Assembly (NCBI RefSeq): GCF_000284255.1
Contig: NC_017075.1
Location: 4,092,001-4,156,000, forward strand
Length of the DNA: 64,000 nucleotides
Direction of reading: 5' to 3'
Source: Rubrivivax gelatinosus IL144
GTDB taxonomy: Bacteria; Pseudomonadota; Gammaproteobacteria; Burkholderiales; Burkholderiaceae_C
Shown: piece by piece, positions 43,277-53,147 of the stretch
How the letters are laid out: every line of letters starts with the position of its first letter
Position numbering within the stretch: position 1 is the stretch's first letter
The notes under the pieces: model-generated
Seen by the model: the letters and a program-made list of their open reading frames with translations, nothing else
Databases searched by the model: none
What the model was told of the DNA's origin: nothing
Program-made: the position numbers and the translations under genes

Positions 43277-44122
43277 TCAGCGCGGCATCGCCAGGAAGGA
43301 CGCAGCCGAGAGGTGGCAGCTTTGGCCGATGGCGCCAGGCAACGTGTAGAGCCGGGGCGCCTGCCTGAACCCGTACAGCCGGTACAGGTGGTATAGCGTC
43401 GGACGGCGTTCGGAAGTCCAGACCTCGTTGCGGCTGACGAAGAACGGCGTCTCCGCTCCGTACTTGGTGGTCTTGACCTCGATGAGACGTTCCTGCCCGG
43501 TTTCCTCGAACGACAGGATGTCGTAGCCCTCGTGATCCCCGCGCACTTTGGACGTGTGCTCGATGCGCGCGGCCAGACTCTCCCTGCCGGCATGCAGCAG
43601 CCGCGCACGCTCGTAGTTCAGCACGAAGAGTTCACCGGCAGCACCCAGCGACCGGTTGCGCGCCTCGCGCTCGATGTAGTTCGTCGAGAGGCGCACGACA
43701 GGTGGCGAAGCTTCGGCAGCCTTGCGCGGGCCGGCGGCAGCCTTCGGCGCCGCAGTCAGCACCGCGAGGATGTCGTCGACCTCGGGCACGACCATTGGCC
43801 GGTCGGCGTCGGCAGCGGCCACCTCCTGCAGCTGGTCGGCACAGGCCATGCGCTCGGCGACAACGTCCGCGAGCAGCGCCTGATAGTTCGAACGGGGCTT
43901 GTAGCCGGCGATGTAAGGGAAGCCGGCGTCGAGCAGGACGGCGCTGATGTTGGCGTGCTTGAACTCGATGGACTGCTCGGTACGGCCGCCGAGCACCGGC
44001 CTCAGGGCGCGTCGATGCGCGGCCTTGTTGTACGGCGTGCCAGCGAGTTCGGAGGCCAGCATCGACAGGTAGTCGTCGACGATGGCTTCGACTTCCCGCC
44101 GAGACCAGTCGCCGCCACTCAT
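43277..44122 (-). CDS. DUF3883-type protein with nuclease-like (PD-(D/E)xK) motif
   Basis: 281 residues. The N-terminal ~100 residues (EAIVDDYLSMLASELAGTPYNKAAHRRAL; then RTEQSIEFKHANISAVL and PYIAGYKPRSNYQ) match a helical domain often found in front of restriction-like proteins. An Ala/Pro linker follows. The C-terminal DUF3883 domain has GAAGELFVL (Glu164), GYDILSFE (Asp201) and RLIEVKTT (Glu215, Lys217), the acid-x-lysine layout of the PD-(D/E)xK nuclease fold. DUF3883 proteins are common in restriction and defence islands; a DNA or RNA target is not known. It sits 37 bases after rng and 84 bases before the toxin-antitoxin-like pair, all on the same strand. Confidence 0.78.
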   Translation of the reverse strand: MSGGDWSRREVEAIVDDYLSMLASELAGTPYNKAAHRRALRPVLGGRTEQSIEFKHANISAVLLDAGFPYIAGYKPRSNYQALLADVVAERMACADQLQEVAAADADRPMVVPEVDDILAVLTAAPKAAAGPRKAAEASPPVVRLSTNYIEREARNRSLGAAGELFVLNYERARLLHAGRESLAARIEHTSKVRGDHEGYDILSFEETGQERLIEVKTTKYGAETPFFVSRNEVWTSERRPTLYHLYRLYGFRQAPRLYTLPGAIGQSCHLSAASFLAMPR

Positions 44123-44159
44123 GCGTGCATCAACGCTTTGTCCACCTCGAGCGACCGCC

Positions 44160-45620
44160 CTACATCAGCACGATGTCGTACTGCTCCGGATTCATCGTCG
44201 CCTCGGCCGACAGCGAGATCGGCTTGCCGATGAACTCCGACAGCCCGGCGATGTGGCCGCTCTCCTCGTCGAGCAGCATCTCGACGACGGCGGCGCTGGC
44301 GATGACGCGGAACTCCTTGGGGTTGAACTGGCGCGCCTCGCGCAGGATCTCGCGCAGGATGTCGTAGCAGACACTGCGCGCGGTCTTCACCTGACCGCGG
44401 CCCTGGCAGGTCGGGCAGGGCTCGCAGAGCATGTGGGCCAGGCTCTCGCGCGTGCGCTTCCTCGTCATCTCCACCAGGCCCAGCTGCGTGAAGCCGCTGA
44501 CCGTGGTGCGCGTGCGGTCGCGCGCGAGCTGCTTGCGCAGCTCGGCCAGCACCGCCTGCTGGTGCTCGTCGCGCGTCATGTCGATGAAGTCGGCGATGAT
44601 GATGCCGCCCAGGTTGCGCAGCCTGAGCTGGCGCGCGATGGCGCCGGCCGCTTCGAGATTGGTCTTGAAGATCGTGTCCTCGAAGTTGCGCGCACCGACG
44701 AAGCCGCCGGTGTTGACGTCGATGGTCGTCAGCGCCTCGGTCTGGTCGATGATCAGGTAGCCGCCGCTCTTCAGGTCGACGCGCCGCGCCAGCGCCTTGG
44801 CGATCTCCTCCTCGATGTTGAAGAGGTCGAAGATCGGCCGCTCGCCGCGGTAGAGCTCGAGCTTGCGCACCGCCCCCGGCGTGTAGCTCTCGCCGAAGGC
44901 GCGCAGCGCCTCGTACTGCAGCTTGGAGTCGATGCGCAGGGTCTGCGTCGCGTCGCTGGTCAGGTCGCGCAGCACGCGTTCGGCCAGGCTCAGGTCCTGG
45001 TGCAGCAGCGTGCCCGGCGGCTTGCTCTGCGCGCGCTGGCGGATCGCCGCCCAGGCCTTGCGCAGGTAGGCGATGTCGTCGGCGAGCTCGGCGTCGCTCG
45101 CCTCTTCGGCATTGGTGCGCAGGATGAAGCCGCCGCCTTCGCTGCCGGCCAGCGCCTGCATGCGCGTGCGCAGTTGCTCGCGCAGTTCGGGGCCGCCGAT
45201 CTTCTGCGAGATGCCGATGTGGTCGTCGTGCGGCAGGAAGACCAGCATGCGCCCGGCGATCGAGATCTGCGTCGACAGCCGCGCGCCCTTGGTGCCGATG
45301 GCGTCCTTGATGACCTGCACGGTCAGCGTCTGGCCTTCGAAGACGTGGCGCTCGATCGGCGGCAGCGGCGCGTCGCCGCGCGTCGTCGGGTGGCCGAACA
45401 GGTCGGCGACGTGCAGGAAGGCCGCACGCTCCAGGCCGATGTCGACGAACGCGCTCTGCATGCCCGGCAGCACGCGCGCGACCTTGCCGAGGTAGACGTT
45501 GCCGACCAGCCCCCTCTCGAGCGTGCGCTCGACGTGCAGCTCCTGCACCGCGCCGTTCTCGACGATGGCCACCCGCGTTTCCTGCGGTGCCCAGTTGATG
45601 AGGATGTCCTGCGTCGCCAT
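44160..45620 (-). CDS. rng: Ribonuclease G
   Basis: 486 residues, close to E. coli RNase G (489) and without the long RNase E C-terminal scaffold. The N-terminal S1 domain (~35-125, VGNVYLGKVARVLPGMQSAFVDIG) is followed by the catalytic DNase-I-like domain with the metal-binding segment TIDVNTGGFVG and FIDM. The zinc-link CEPCPTCQG (CPxCxG) is at ~405. RNase G trims the 16S rRNA 5' end and cuts mRNA in the cytosol. It is the last housekeeping gene of the run after maf (73-base gap). A TAGACT hexamer lies 7 bases before the ATG. Confidence 0.96.
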   Translation of the reverse strand: MATQDILINWAPQETRVAIVENGAVQELHVERTLERGLVGNVYLGKVARVLPGMQSAFVDIGLERAAFLHVADLFGHPTTRGDAPLPPIERHVFEGQTLTVQVIKDAIGTKGARLSTQISIAGRMLVFLPHDDHIGISQKIGGPELREQLRTRMQALAGSEGGGFILRTNAEEASDAELADDIAYLRKAWAAIRQRAQSKPPGTLLHQDLSLAERVLRDLTSDATQTLRIDSKLQYEALRAFGESYTPGAVRKLELYRGERPIFDLFNIEEEIAKALARRVDLKSGGYLIIDQTEALTTIDVNTGGFVGARNFEDTIFKTNLEAAGAIARQLRLRNLGGIIIADFIDMTRDEHQQAVLAELRKQLARDRTRTTVSGFTQLGLVEMTRKRTRESLAHMLCEPCPTCQGRGQVKTARSVCYDILREILREARQFNPKEFRVIASAAVVEMLLDEESGHIAGLSEFIGKPISLSAEATMNPEQYDIVLM

Positions 45621-45693
45621 GGGGCGCAGTCTAACGAGGCGCGGGGGGCGCCGCGTGTACGGGGCTACGCGTAGCGCGCGCCGCCCGTCACGC

Positions 45694-46305
45694 TCAGGGC
45701 GCGGCAGCGATGCCGGCCTGGGCCAGCAGCACGCGTGTCTCGAACAGCGGCAGCCCCATGATCCCGGTGTAGCTGCCGTCGATGCGCTCGATCCAGGCCG
45801 AGATCGGCCCCTGGATCGCGTACGAGCCGGCCTTGCCGAAGGGCTCGCCGCTGGCGACGTAGCGTTCGATCGCCAGCTCGGGCAGCACCGCGAAGCGCAC
45901 CACGGAGTCCGACAGCGCCAGCTCCCGCCGTGCGCCGTGCGCCACCGCGACGGCGGTGTAGACGTGATGTTCGCCGCCCGACAGCGCACGCAGCGTGGCC
46001 GCGGCGTCGGCGGCGTCGCGCGGCTTGCCGAGGATGCGCATCCCCAGTGCCACCGTCGTGTCGGCGCAGAGGACGGGCGCCGGCGGCAGCGCGCGCGCGT
46101 GCAGCCGCGCGACGGCGGCGTCGAGCTTGGCCAGCGTCACGCGCTGCACGTAGTCGGCCGGCGCTTCGCCGTCGCGCTCGGCTTCCAGCGCCTCGGCGTC
46201 CTCGTCGGGCGCCGGCAGCAGCGGGCGGTGGGCGACGCCGAGCTGGTCGAGCAGCTGCGCGCGGCGCGGGCTTTGCGAAGCGAGGTAGACGAAAGCCGGC
46301 TTCAT
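45694..46305 (-). CDS. maf: Maf/YceF-type nucleoside triphosphate pyrophosphatase
   Basis: 203 residues. Maf signature (L)[11 protein letters not shown] at ~8-18, then ADTTV (catalytic acid) and the GxPxxxA-style [17 protein letters not shown] helix, and the C-terminal [27 protein letters not shown]. Maf proteins hydrolyse non-canonical or modified nucleotides (dTTP/UTP or m7GTP types) and prevent their incorporation. The ATG overlaps the rlmH stop (ATGA). Confidence 0.93.
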   Translation of the reverse strand: MKPAFVYLASQSPRRAQLLDQLGVAHRPLLPAPDEDAEALEAERDGEAPADYVQRVTLAKLDAAVARLHARALPPAPVLCADTTVALGMRILGKPRDAADAAATLRALSGGEHHVYTAVAVAHGARRELALSDSVVRFAVLPELAIERYVASGEPFGKAGSYAIQGPISAWIERIDGSYTGIMGLPLFETRVLLAQAGIAAAP

Positions 46306-46772
46306 TCGCGGTGGTAGGGGTGGCCGGTGGCCAGCGTCCAGGCGCGGTACAGCGCCTCGGCGAGCAGTACGCGCGCGAAGGCGTGCGGCAGCGTCAGGTC
46401 CGACAGGCGCAGCGTCTCGTCGGCGCTGGCTTTCAGCGCCGGGTCCAGGCCGTCGGGGCCGCCGATCAGCAAGGCCACGTCGCGGCCTTCGCCGCGCCAG
46501 TGGGTGACACGTTCGGCGAGCTTGACCGTGTCCAGCCGCGTGCCGCGCTCGTCGAGGATCACGCGGCGCACGCCACGCGGCAGCGCGGCCTCGAAGCGTG
46601 CGGCCTCGGCGGCCATGCACTGCGCAGCGGTCTTGCCGCCGGCGCGTGGTTCGGCCTTCAGCGCCTTCAGCTCCAGCCGCATCTCGGGCGGGAAGCGCTT
46701 GGCGAAATCGGCCCAGGCCTCGTCGGCCCAGGCCGGCTGGCGCTGGCCCACGGCCACGACCAGCAGCTTCAC
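46302..46772 (-). CDS. rlmH: 23S rRNA pseudouridine-1915 N3-methyltransferase RlmH
   Basis: 156 residues from a GTG one base after the rsfS stop (TGAGGTG). SPOUT-fold methyltransferase: [14 protein letters not shown] at the start, [15 protein letters not shown] in the middle, and the knot/SAM site [15 protein letters not shown], then [23 protein letters not shown] at the C-terminus. It uses SAM to methylate pseudouridine 1915 of helix 69 in 70S ribosomes. The neighbours rsfS and rng share the ribosome theme. Confidence 0.96.
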   Translation of the reverse strand: MKLLVVAVGQRQPAWADEAWADFAKRFPPEMRLELKALKAEPRAGGKTAAQCMAAEAARFEAALPRGVRRVILDERGTRLDTVKLAERVTHWRGEGRDVALLIGGPDGLDPALKASADETLRLSDLTLPHAFARVLLAEALYRAWTLATGHPYHRE

Positions 46773-46773
46773 C

Positions 46774-47445
46774 TCAGCGCGCGGTCTTGCGGGCGGCGGT
46801 CTTGCGCGCCGGGGCCTTGGCGGCCGGCCTGGCAGCCGGCTTGCGCGGCGCCGCGGCCTTCTTCGCCGCCGGCTTCTTCGGCACGCCGACCTTGACGGTG
46901 GACACCGGCAGGCCGGCGTCGGCATCGCGGCGCGCGGTCTTGCGCGCCGGCGACTTGGCCGCGGCCTTCTTGGCGGCCGGACGCGCCGCCTGGCGCGCCG
47001 CCACCTTGTCGGCGGCCTTCTTCTTCGCCGCCTTCTTGGCGGCGGGCTTCTTCGGCTCCTCGTCCATCGGCTCGGACGCCTTGACGAGGCCGCCGCCGGT
47101 GGCGCCCAGCTTCACGCGCACCGCCTTGCCGCCCCAGATCTCCTCGAGGTGGTAGTACTCGCGGATGGCCGGCTGCATGATGTGCGCGACCGCCTGGCCG
47201 CAGTCGACGATGATCCACTCGCCGTTGTCCTCGCCCTCGGTGGACAGGACTTCCATGCCGCGCGACTTGACGGTCTCGCGCACGCTGGAGGCCAGCGCCT
47301 TGGTCTGACGGTTGCTGGTGGCCGTCGCGATGATCACGCGCTCGAACAGCGGCGACAGCGCCTCGGTGTTGAAGACGGCGATGTTCTGCGCCTTGACGTC
47401 TTCCAGGCCATCGACGATGGCCCGTTGCAGCTTGCGAATGTCCAT
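46774..47445 (-). CDS. rsfS: Ribosomal silencing factor RsfS with long Lys/Ala-rich C-terminal tail
   Basis: 223 residues, about twice the usual length (105-120). Residues 1-113 are a normal RsfS domain ([18 protein letters not shown], then [17 protein letters not shown] and [13 protein letters not shown]), which binds ribosomal protein L14 and blocks subunit joining in stationary phase. From ~118 the protein is a low-complexity tail of PAAKKAA-, PARKTA- and KKPAAKK-type repeats resembling histone H1-like proteins. The tail could add RNA or ribosome affinity (inference). The ATG directly follows the nadD stop (TGAATG), with GGGAG in the end of nadD. Confidence 0.93.
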   Translation of the reverse strand: MDIRKLQRAIVDGLEDVKAQNIAVFNTEALSPLFERVIIATATSNRQTKALASSVRETVKSRGMEVLSTEGEDNGEWIIVDCGQAVAHIMQPAIREYYHLEEIWGGKAVRVKLGATGGGLVKASEPMDEEPKKPAAKKAAKKKAADKVAARQAARPAAKKAAAKSPARKTARRDADAGLPVSTVKVGVPKKPAAKKAAAPRKPAARPAAKAPARKTAARKTAR

Positions 47446-48066
47446 TCAACTCCCGGGTGCGGCCCGATACAGGGCGTGCTGGTCAATATAGCGTGCCACC
47501 TGCGGTGGCACCAATTCGGTGATGTCCAGGCCGCTGGCGGCCCGGCGACGGATTTCGGTGGCCGACACGTCGACCGCCAGCGGCACCAGCGCCAGCGCGT
47601 GCGGATGCCGCGCCAGCTCGGCGTCGGCCACCGGCGCGACGCCCGGCCGTGCGGCGACGGCCAGCTCGACACGCGCCAGCAGCTCGCGCCAGCCGTTCCA
47701 GGTGTGCAGCCCGGCGTACTGGTCGGCGCCGATCAGCAGCACCCAGCGCATGTCGGGCTCGCGCCGCTGCAGCTCGCGCACGGTGTCCAGCGTGTAGCTG
47801 GGCCCCGGGCGGTCGAGTTCGATGCGGTCGACGGCGAAACGCGCTTCGCCGTCGATCGCCGCTTCCAGCATCGCGACGCGGTGCTCGGGCGCCGACAGCG
47901 CCCTCGCCTTCTGCCACGGCTGGCCGACCGGCACCCAGCGCACACCGTCCAGCGCCAGGCGGTCCATCGCCTCGTGCGCCAGCGCGACGTGGCCACGGTG
48001 CACGGGGTCGAAGCTGCCGCCGAACAGCCCGATGCGGCGGCCGGCGGCGGCAGGTGCGGTGTTCAC
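47446..48066 (-). CDS. nadD: Nicotinate-mononucleotide adenylyltransferase NadD
   Basis: 206 residues from a GTG overlapping the hemF stop (GTGA). Nucleotidyltransferase motif [18 protein letters not shown] (GGxFDPxHxGH) at ~13-30, then [25 protein letters not shown] and the ISxTxIR-like VSATEIRRR. It makes nicotinate adenine dinucleotide from NaMN and ATP in NAD synthesis. It forms one run with rsfS, a common bacterial arrangement. Confidence 0.96.
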   Translation of the reverse strand: MNTAPAAAGRRIGLFGGSFDPVHRGHVALAHEAMDRLALDGVRWVPVGQPWQKARALSAPEHRVAMLEAAIDGEARFAVDRIELDRPGPSYTLDTVRELQRREPDMRWVLLIGADQYAGLHTWNGWRELLARVELAVAARPGVAPVADAELARHPHALALVPLAVDVSATEIRRRAASGLDITELVPPQVARYIDQHALYRAAPGS

Positions 48067-48989
48067 TCGGCGAGCCAGTCGCGCGGGCGCAGGAAGTCGG
48101 TGTACAGCCGCGCTTCCGGCGTGCCCGGCTCGGGCTTGGCGTCGTAGCCCCAGTGCACGACCGGCGGCATCGACATCAGGATGCTCTCGGTGCGTCCGCC
48201 GCTCTGCAGCCCGAACAGCGTGCCGCGGTCCCAGACGAGGTTGAACTCGACATAGCGCCCGCGGCGCAGGCACTGGAAGTCGCGTTCGCGCTCGCCGTAA
48301 GGCGTGTCGCGGCGGCGTCGCACGATGGGCAGCCAGGCGTCGAGGAAGGCCTCGCCGACCGAACGCACCATCGCGAAGTCGGCGTCGAAGCCGCCTTCTG
48401 CGAAGTCGTCGAAGAAGACGCCGCCGATGCCGCGCGGCTCGTCGCGGTGCTTGAGGAAGAAGTACTCGTCGCACCAGCGCTTGAAGCGCGGGTACTTGTC
48501 CTCGCCGAAGGGCGCCAGCGCGTCGCGGCAGACGCGGTGGAAGTGGCGCGCGTCGTCCTCGACGCCGTAGTACGGCGTCAGGTCCATGCCGCCGCCGAAC
48601 CAGCTGACCGGCGCGCGGCCGGCGGGGAAGGCGGCGAACAGGCGCACGTTCATGTGCGTCGTCGGCACGTGCGGGTTGCGCGGGTGCATGACCAGCGACA
48701 CGCCCAGCGCCTCGAAGGGCGAACCGGCGAGCTCGGGCCGGTGCTGGGTGGCCGTCGGCGGCAGCGCCGCGCCCTTGACGTGGCTGAAGTTGCAGCCGCC
48801 GCGTTCGATCAGCGGCCCGTCTTCGACGAGCTGGGTCAGCCCGTCGCCTTCGAGCCGGCCGCCGGCCGGGCGCTGCCAGGCGTCACGCAGGAAAGGCGTG
48901 CCGTCCTCGGCCTCGACCGCGGCGACGATGCGCGATTGCAGCTCCAGCAGCCAGCGGCGCATCGCCGCCGTGTCGACGGCGGCGCTCAA
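48063..48989 (-). CDS. hemF: Oxygen-dependent coproporphyrinogen-III oxidase HemF
   Basis: 308 residues from a TTG overlapping the purD stop (TTGA); ATG at 48962 would remove 9 residues. Signature segments: [52 protein letters not shown] and [31 protein letters not shown]. It oxidatively decarboxylates coproporphyrinogen III to protoporphyrinogen IX with O2 in haem and bacteriochlorophyll synthesis, in the cytosol. The start choice is uncertain by 9 codons only. Confidence 0.96.
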   Translation of the reverse strand: MSAAVDTAAMRRWLLELQSRIVAAVEAEDGTPFLRDAWQRPAGGRLEGDGLTQLVEDGPLIERGGCNFSHVKGAALPPTATQHRPELAGSPFEALGVSLVMHPRNPHVPTTHMNVRLFAAFPAGRAPVSWFGGGMDLTPYYGVEDDARHFHRVCRDALAPFGEDKYPRFKRWCDEYFFLKHRDEPRGIGGVFFDDFAEGGFDADFAMVRSVGEAFLDAWLPIVRRRRDTPYGERERDFQCLRRGRYVEFNLVWDRGTLFGLQSGGRTESILMSMPPVVHWGYDAKPEPGTPEARLYTDFLRPRDWLAE

Positions 48990-50239
48990 TGGCGGATGGC
49001 CCGGTGGCCGATGTCGTTGCGCCACTGCGCGCCGTCGAAGGCGATCGCACGCACGCCTTCCAGCGCCCGCTGCTGCGCCAGCCGCACCGAGTCGCCCAGC
49101 GCGGTGACGCAGAGCACGCGCCCGCCGCTGGTGACGGTGCGGCCGTCGACGGCCTTGGTGCCGGCGTGGAAGACGACGAGGTCCTCGCGTTCGGCCGGCA
49201 GCCCGCGGATGACGTCGCCGGCACGCGGTTCGGCCGGGTAGCCGGCGGCGGCCATCACGACGCCGAGCGCGACGCGGCGGTCCCACTGCAGCGCGACGTC
49301 GGCGAGCTTGGCTTCGGTGGCCGCGAGCAGCAGTTCGACCAGGTCGGTCTTCAGGCGCATCAGGATGACCTCGGCCTCGGGGTCGCCGAGCCGGCAGTTG
49401 AACTCCACCGTGCGCGGCTGGCCCTGGGCGTCGATCATCAGCCCGGCGTAGAGGAAGCCGGTGAACGGATGCCCGTCCTTGGCCATGCCCGCCAGCGTCG
49501 GCTGGATGATCTCCTGCATCACCTTGGCGTGCACGTTGGGCGTGACCACCGGGGCCGGCGAATAGGCGCCCATGCCGCCGGTGTTGGGGCCGCGGTCGCC
49601 GTCGAAGATGCGCTTGTGGTCCTGGCTGGTGGCCAGCGGCAGCACCGTCGTGCCGTCGGCGACGACGATGAAGCTGGCCTCCTCGCCTTCCATGAACTCC
49701 TCGATGACGACACGGCCGCCGGGCACGCCCAGCATCGTGTCGATCGCGGCGTGGGCCTCGTCCAGCGTCATCGCGACGACGACGCCCTTGCCTGCCGCCA
49801 GGCCGTCGGCCTTGACGACGATCGGCGCGCCCTGCGCAGCGACGTAGGCGTGCGCCGCGGCGGCTTCGGTGAAGCTCTCGTAGCGCGCCGTCGGGATCGC
49901 GTGGCGCTTCATGAAGTCCTTGGCGAAGGCCTTGGAGCTTTCCAGCTGCGCCGCCGCACGCGTCGGGCCGAAGATGCGCAGCCCGCGCGCGCGGAAGACG
50001 TCGACGACGCCCGCGGCCAGCGGCGCCTCGGGGCCGACGACCGTCAGCGCCACCTTCTCGGCGACGACGAAGTCGGCCAGCGCCGCCGGGTCCGTGATCG
50101 CGACGTTGCGCAGCCGTGCGTCCGCCGCCGTGCCGCCGTTGCCCGGCGCCACGTAGACGTGCTGCACGCGCGGGGACTGCGCGAGCTTCCACGCCAGGGC
50201 GTGCTCGCGGCCGCCGCCGCCGATCACGAGAACCTTCAT
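48986..50239 (-). CDS. purD: Phosphoribosylamine-glycine ligase PurD
   Basis: 417 residues. ATP-grasp enzyme: [20 protein letters not shown] at the start, [15 protein letters not shown] (ATP loop), [25 protein letters not shown] and [13 protein letters not shown]. It makes glycinamide ribonucleotide, the second step of purine synthesis. The ATG overlaps the yebC stop (ATGA). Confidence 0.97.
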   Translation of the reverse strand: MKVLVIGGGGREHALAWKLAQSPRVQHVYVAPGNGGTAADARLRNVAITDPAALADFVVAEKVALTVVGPEAPLAAGVVDVFRARGLRIFGPTRAAAQLESSKAFAKDFMKRHAIPTARYESFTEAAAAHAYVAAQGAPIVVKADGLAAGKGVVVAMTLDEAHAAIDTMLGVPGGRVVIEEFMEGEEASFIVVADGTTVLPLATSQDHKRIFDGDRGPNTGGMGAYSPAPVVTPNVHAKVMQEIIQPTLAGMAKDGHPFTGFLYAGLMIDAQGQPRTVEFNCRLGDPEAEVILMRLKTDLVELLLAATEAKLADVALQWDRRVALGVVMAAAGYPAEPRAGDVIRGLPAEREDLVVFHAGTKAVDGRTVTSGGRVLCVTALGDSVRLAQQRALEGVRAIAFDGAQWRNDIGHRAIRH

Positions 50240-50961
50240 GCTTCGATTTCCGCGTTGTGGAAGACGTCCTGCACGTCGTCGAGGTCCTCGATGACGTCCA
50301 GCAGCTTCTGCATGCGCGCGGCGTCTTCGCCGGCCAGCGCGATGGTGTTCTCGGCGCGCATCGTGACCTCGGCGATCTCCGCCGTCAGCCCCTTGGCTTC
50401 GAGGGCCCCCTTCACGGCCTGGAAGTCGGCCGGCGAGGTGAGCACCTCGATCGAGCCGTCCTCGCCGGTGACGACGTCTTCGGCGCCGGCTTCGAGCGCG
50501 GCTTCCATCACCGCGTCCTCGTTCGTGCCGGGGGCGAAGATCAGCTGGCCGCAGTGCTTGAACTGGAAGGCCACCGAGCCTTCGGTGCCCAGGTTGCCGC
50601 CGTACTTGCTGAAGGCGTGGCGGACCTCGGCGACCGTGCGCACGCGGTTGTCGGTCATGCAGTCGACGATGATCGCCGCGCCGCCGATGCCGTAGCCTTC
50701 ATAGCGGATCTCCTCGTAGTTGACGCCTTCGAGGTTGCCGGTGGCCTTGTCGATGTTGCGCTTGACGGTGTCGGCGGGCATGTTGGCCGCCTTGGCCTTG
50801 TCGACCGCCAGCCGCAGCCGCGGGTTGGCGTTCGGGTCACCGCCGCCTTGGCGGGCGGCGACGATGATCTCGCGGATCACACGGGTCCAGACCTTGCCGC
50901 GCTTTTCGTCCTGGCGGCCTTTGCGGTGCTGGATGTTGGCCCATTTGGAATGTCCGGCCAT
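50236..50961 (-). CDS. yebC: YebC/PmpR-family protein
   Basis: 241 residues. Opens with [18 protein letters not shown], the invariant start of the family; three-domain fold with [20 protein letters not shown] and [15 protein letters not shown]. YebC-type proteins were described as transcription regulators; more recent work links them to relief of ribosome stalling at proline-rich motifs (established in other bacteria). AGGAG lies 8 bases before the ATG. First gene of the 8-gene minus-strand run down to rng; its promoter should be in 50962-51171, shared with the divergent HerA-like gene. Confidence 0.95.
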   Translation of the reverse strand: MAGHSKWANIQHRKGRQDEKRGKVWTRVIREIIVAARQGGGDPNANPRLRLAVDKAKAANMPADTVKRNIDKATGNLEGVNYEEIRYEGYGIGGAAIIVDCMTDNRVRTVAEVRHAFSKYGGNLGTEGSVAFQFKHCGQLIFAPGTNEDAVMEAALEAGAEDVVTGEDGSIEVLTSPADFQAVKGALEAKGLTAEIAEVTMRAENTIALAGEDAARMQKLLDVIEDLDDVQDVFHNAEIEA

Positions 50962-51171
50962 GGGGGGAATCTCCTGTAGCGCCGTTCGGGGTCGGGGTGA
51001 CGGAAAGTCGGCGCGCTTCCTCAGCGAAGGGCGCGATTTTAGCGGTGGCCCCCGGGTGCCCCCGGCCCCCGGACGCAAGGGTGGGCGTCGGGCCCGTTGC
51101 TAGACTCGCGCGACCCGTGCCGGCGCCCTGCCGGCCGCCTAGACACGAGACCAAGAACCGGGGGATCCACG

Positions 51172-52686
51172 ATGTCCGAACCGATCCTCGTCGCCCGCCA
51201 CGGCGACGTCGTCTGCGAGTTGCTGCCCGCGCTCGCCAACCGCCACGGCCTGATCACCGGCGCCACCGGCACCGGCAAGACGATCACGCTGCAGACGCTC
51301 GCCGAGAGCTTCAGCCGCCTGGGCGTGCCGGTCTTCATGGCCGACGTGAAAGGTGACCTGACCGGCATCACGCAGCCCGGCACCGTCTCGCCCAAGCTCG
51401 CCGCGATCCTCGCCGAACGCGGCCTGGACACGCCCGAGCCCAAGGCCTGCCCGGCGACGCTGTGGGACGTCTTCGGCGAGCAGGGCCACCCGGTGCGCGC
51501 CACGGTCTCCGACATGGGGCCGCTGCTGCTGTCGCGCATGCTGGCGCTCAACGAGACCCAGCAAGGCGTGCTGAACCTCGTGTTCAAGATCGCCGACGAC
51601 CAGGGCCTGGCGCTGCTGGACATGAAGGACCTGCGTGCGATGCTGCAGCACGTCGGCGAGAACGCACGCGAGTTCACCACCGAGTACGGCAACGTCAGCA
51701 GCGCCAGCATCGGCGCCATCCAGCGCGGCCTGCTGCAGATCGAGGAACAGGGCGGCGACCGCTTCTTCGGCGAGCCGATGCTGGCCATCGACGACTTCAT
51801 GCAAACGGTCGACGGCCAAGGGGTGGTCAACATCCTCGCCGCCGACAAGCTGCTGAACGCGCCGCGCCTGTACGCCACCTTCCTGCTGTGGATGCTGTCC
51901 GAGCTGTTCGAGGCGCTGCCCGAGGTCGGCGACCTGGACAAGCCCAAGCTCGTCTTCTTCTTCGACGAGGCGCACCTGCTGTTCAAGGACGCGCCGGCGG
52001 TGCTGGTCGAGCGCATCGAGCTCGTCGTGCGCCTGGTGCGCAGCAAGGGCGTCGGCGTCTATTTCGTCACCCAGAACCCGCTGGACGTGCCCGAGACCGT
52101 GCTCGCGCAGCTGGGCAACCGCGTGCAGCACGCGCTGCGCGCCTTCTCGCCGCGCGACCTGAAGGCGGTGAAGGCGGCGGCCGAGACGATGCGCGCCAAC
52201 CCCAAGCTCGGCGACCTGACGACGGCGATCACCGAGCTCGGCGTCGGCGAGGCGCTGGTCAGCTTCCTCGACGCCAAGGGCCGGCCCTGCGTCACCGAAC
52301 GCGTCTTCGTGCTGCCGCCGGGCAGCCGCATCGGCCCGGTGACGCCGGCCGAGCGCCAGGCGCTGATCGCCGGCTCGCTGGTCGCCGGCGTCTACGAGAA
52401 GACCGTCGACCGCGAGTCGGCCTACGAGCGGCTGAGGGGCCGCGCGACCGCGGCGCCCGCCGGCGGCGCGCCGGGTGGCGCGGCCCCGGCCGGCGACGCC
52501 GGCGGCGGCCTGATGGACGGGCTCAAGGACGTGCTCTTCGGCAGCACCGGCCCACGCGGCGGCAAGCGCGAAGGCCTGGCCGAAGCCGCGGCGCGCTCGG
52601 CGATGCGCAGCATCGGCTCGGCCGTCGGCCGCGAGCTGATCCGCGGTGTGCTCGGCTCACTGGTCGGCGGCAGCCGGCGGCGCTAG
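51172..52686 (+). CDS. HerA-like ATPase (DUF853/YjgR family)
   Basis: 504 residues. RecA-fold ATPase with Walker A GATGTGKT at ~29-36, Walker [14 protein letters not shown] at ~262, and [22 protein letters not shown] as the sensor/arginine-finger region. The C-terminal tail has a Gly/Ala linker and an amphipathic Arg-rich helix. HerA-type enzymes pump or unwind DNA with NurA nucleases in archaea; the role of the bacterial YjgR subgroup is not known. A TAGACT -10-like box lies at 51101-51106. Stands alone, divergent from yebC. Confidence 0.9.
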   Translation: MSEPILVARHGDVVCELLPALANRHGLITGATGTGKTITLQTLAESFSRLGVPVFMADVKGDLTGITQPGTVSPKLAAILAERGLDTPEPKACPATLWDVFGEQGHPVRATVSDMGPLLLSRMLALNETQQGVLNLVFKIADDQGLALLDMKDLRAMLQHVGENAREFTTEYGNVSSASIGAIQRGLLQIEEQGGDRFFGEPMLAIDDFMQTVDGQGVVNILAADKLLNAPRLYATFLLWMLSELFEALPEVGDLDKPKLVFFFDEAHLLFKDAPAVLVERIELVVRLVRSKGVGVYFVTQNPLDVPETVLAQLGNRVQHALRAFSPRDLKAVKAAAETMRANPKLGDLTTAITELGVGEALVSFLDAKGRPCVTERVFVLPPGSRIGPVTPAERQALIAGSLVAGVYEKTVDRESAYERLRGRATAAPAGGAPGGAAPAGDAGGGLMDGLKDVLFGSTGPRGGKREGLAEAAARSAMRSIGSAVGRELIRGVLGSLVGGSRRR

Positions 52687-52696
52687 ACGCGGCCCT

Positions 52697-53113
52697 TCAG
52701 CCGACGTCGCTGCCTTCGACCAGTTCGCGGAAAGCGGTGAGCTGGGCCAGCGCCGGCGCCTGCGCCGAGACCAGCCGGGCACCGACTTCCTCCTCCTCGG
52801 CCCAGCCGCAGACCCAATGCTCGAACAGGCGCGGGAACGCACCTTCGAGGCGCAGGCGCACGTCGACCTCGGCATGGCGCGCATCGGCCTCGATGCGCGC
52901 GGCCAGCGGGAAGACCACCGCGGGATCGCCTTCGAGCAGCTGCGCGAAGTGCTCGCCGTCGAACAGCAGCGCCCCGGTGATGCCGTGCTGGCGGTTGAAG
53001 GCGCGCGAGACGCGCAGCAGTTCCGCGATGACGGTGACCGGTTGCCCGGGCGCCAGGCGGCTGACGTAGAAGAAGCGGCAGCCGACGGTGGGCGTGACGA
53101 GCGATTCGGGCAT
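52697..53113 (-). CDS. BLUF-domain blue-light photoreceptor (FAD-binding)
   Basis: 138 residues, essentially a single short BLUF domain. The flavin hydrogen-bond network residues are all present with exactly the spacing of AppA (Tyr21, Asn45, Gln63): Tyr16 (FFYVSRL), Asn40 (FNRQHGITG) and Gln58 (FAQLLEG); Trp100 and Trp104 (HWVCGW) occupy the AppA Trp104 region. BLUF proteins sense blue light through a shift of the flavin hydrogen bonds and act on partner proteins. There is no effector domain, so a partner is needed. It lies 34 bases after the mipA-like gene on the same strand and may be co-transcribed with it. Confidence 0.92.
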   Translation of the reverse strand: MPESLVTPTVGCRFFYVSRLAPGQPVTVIAELLRVSRAFNRQHGITGALLFDGEHFAQLLEGDPAVVFPLAARIEADARHAEVDVRLRLEGAFPRLFEHWVCGWAEEEEVGARLVSAQAPALAQLTAFRELVEGSDVG

Positions 53114-53147
53114 GGCGCGCCCGAGGGCAAGCGGCGCGCCCGGTGCG

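Noticed and set aside
45664..45675. Perfect 12-bp palindrome GCTACGCGTAGC between maf and rng
   Set aside because: Too short and isolated to call a terminator or operator; expected now and then in such GC-rich DNA.
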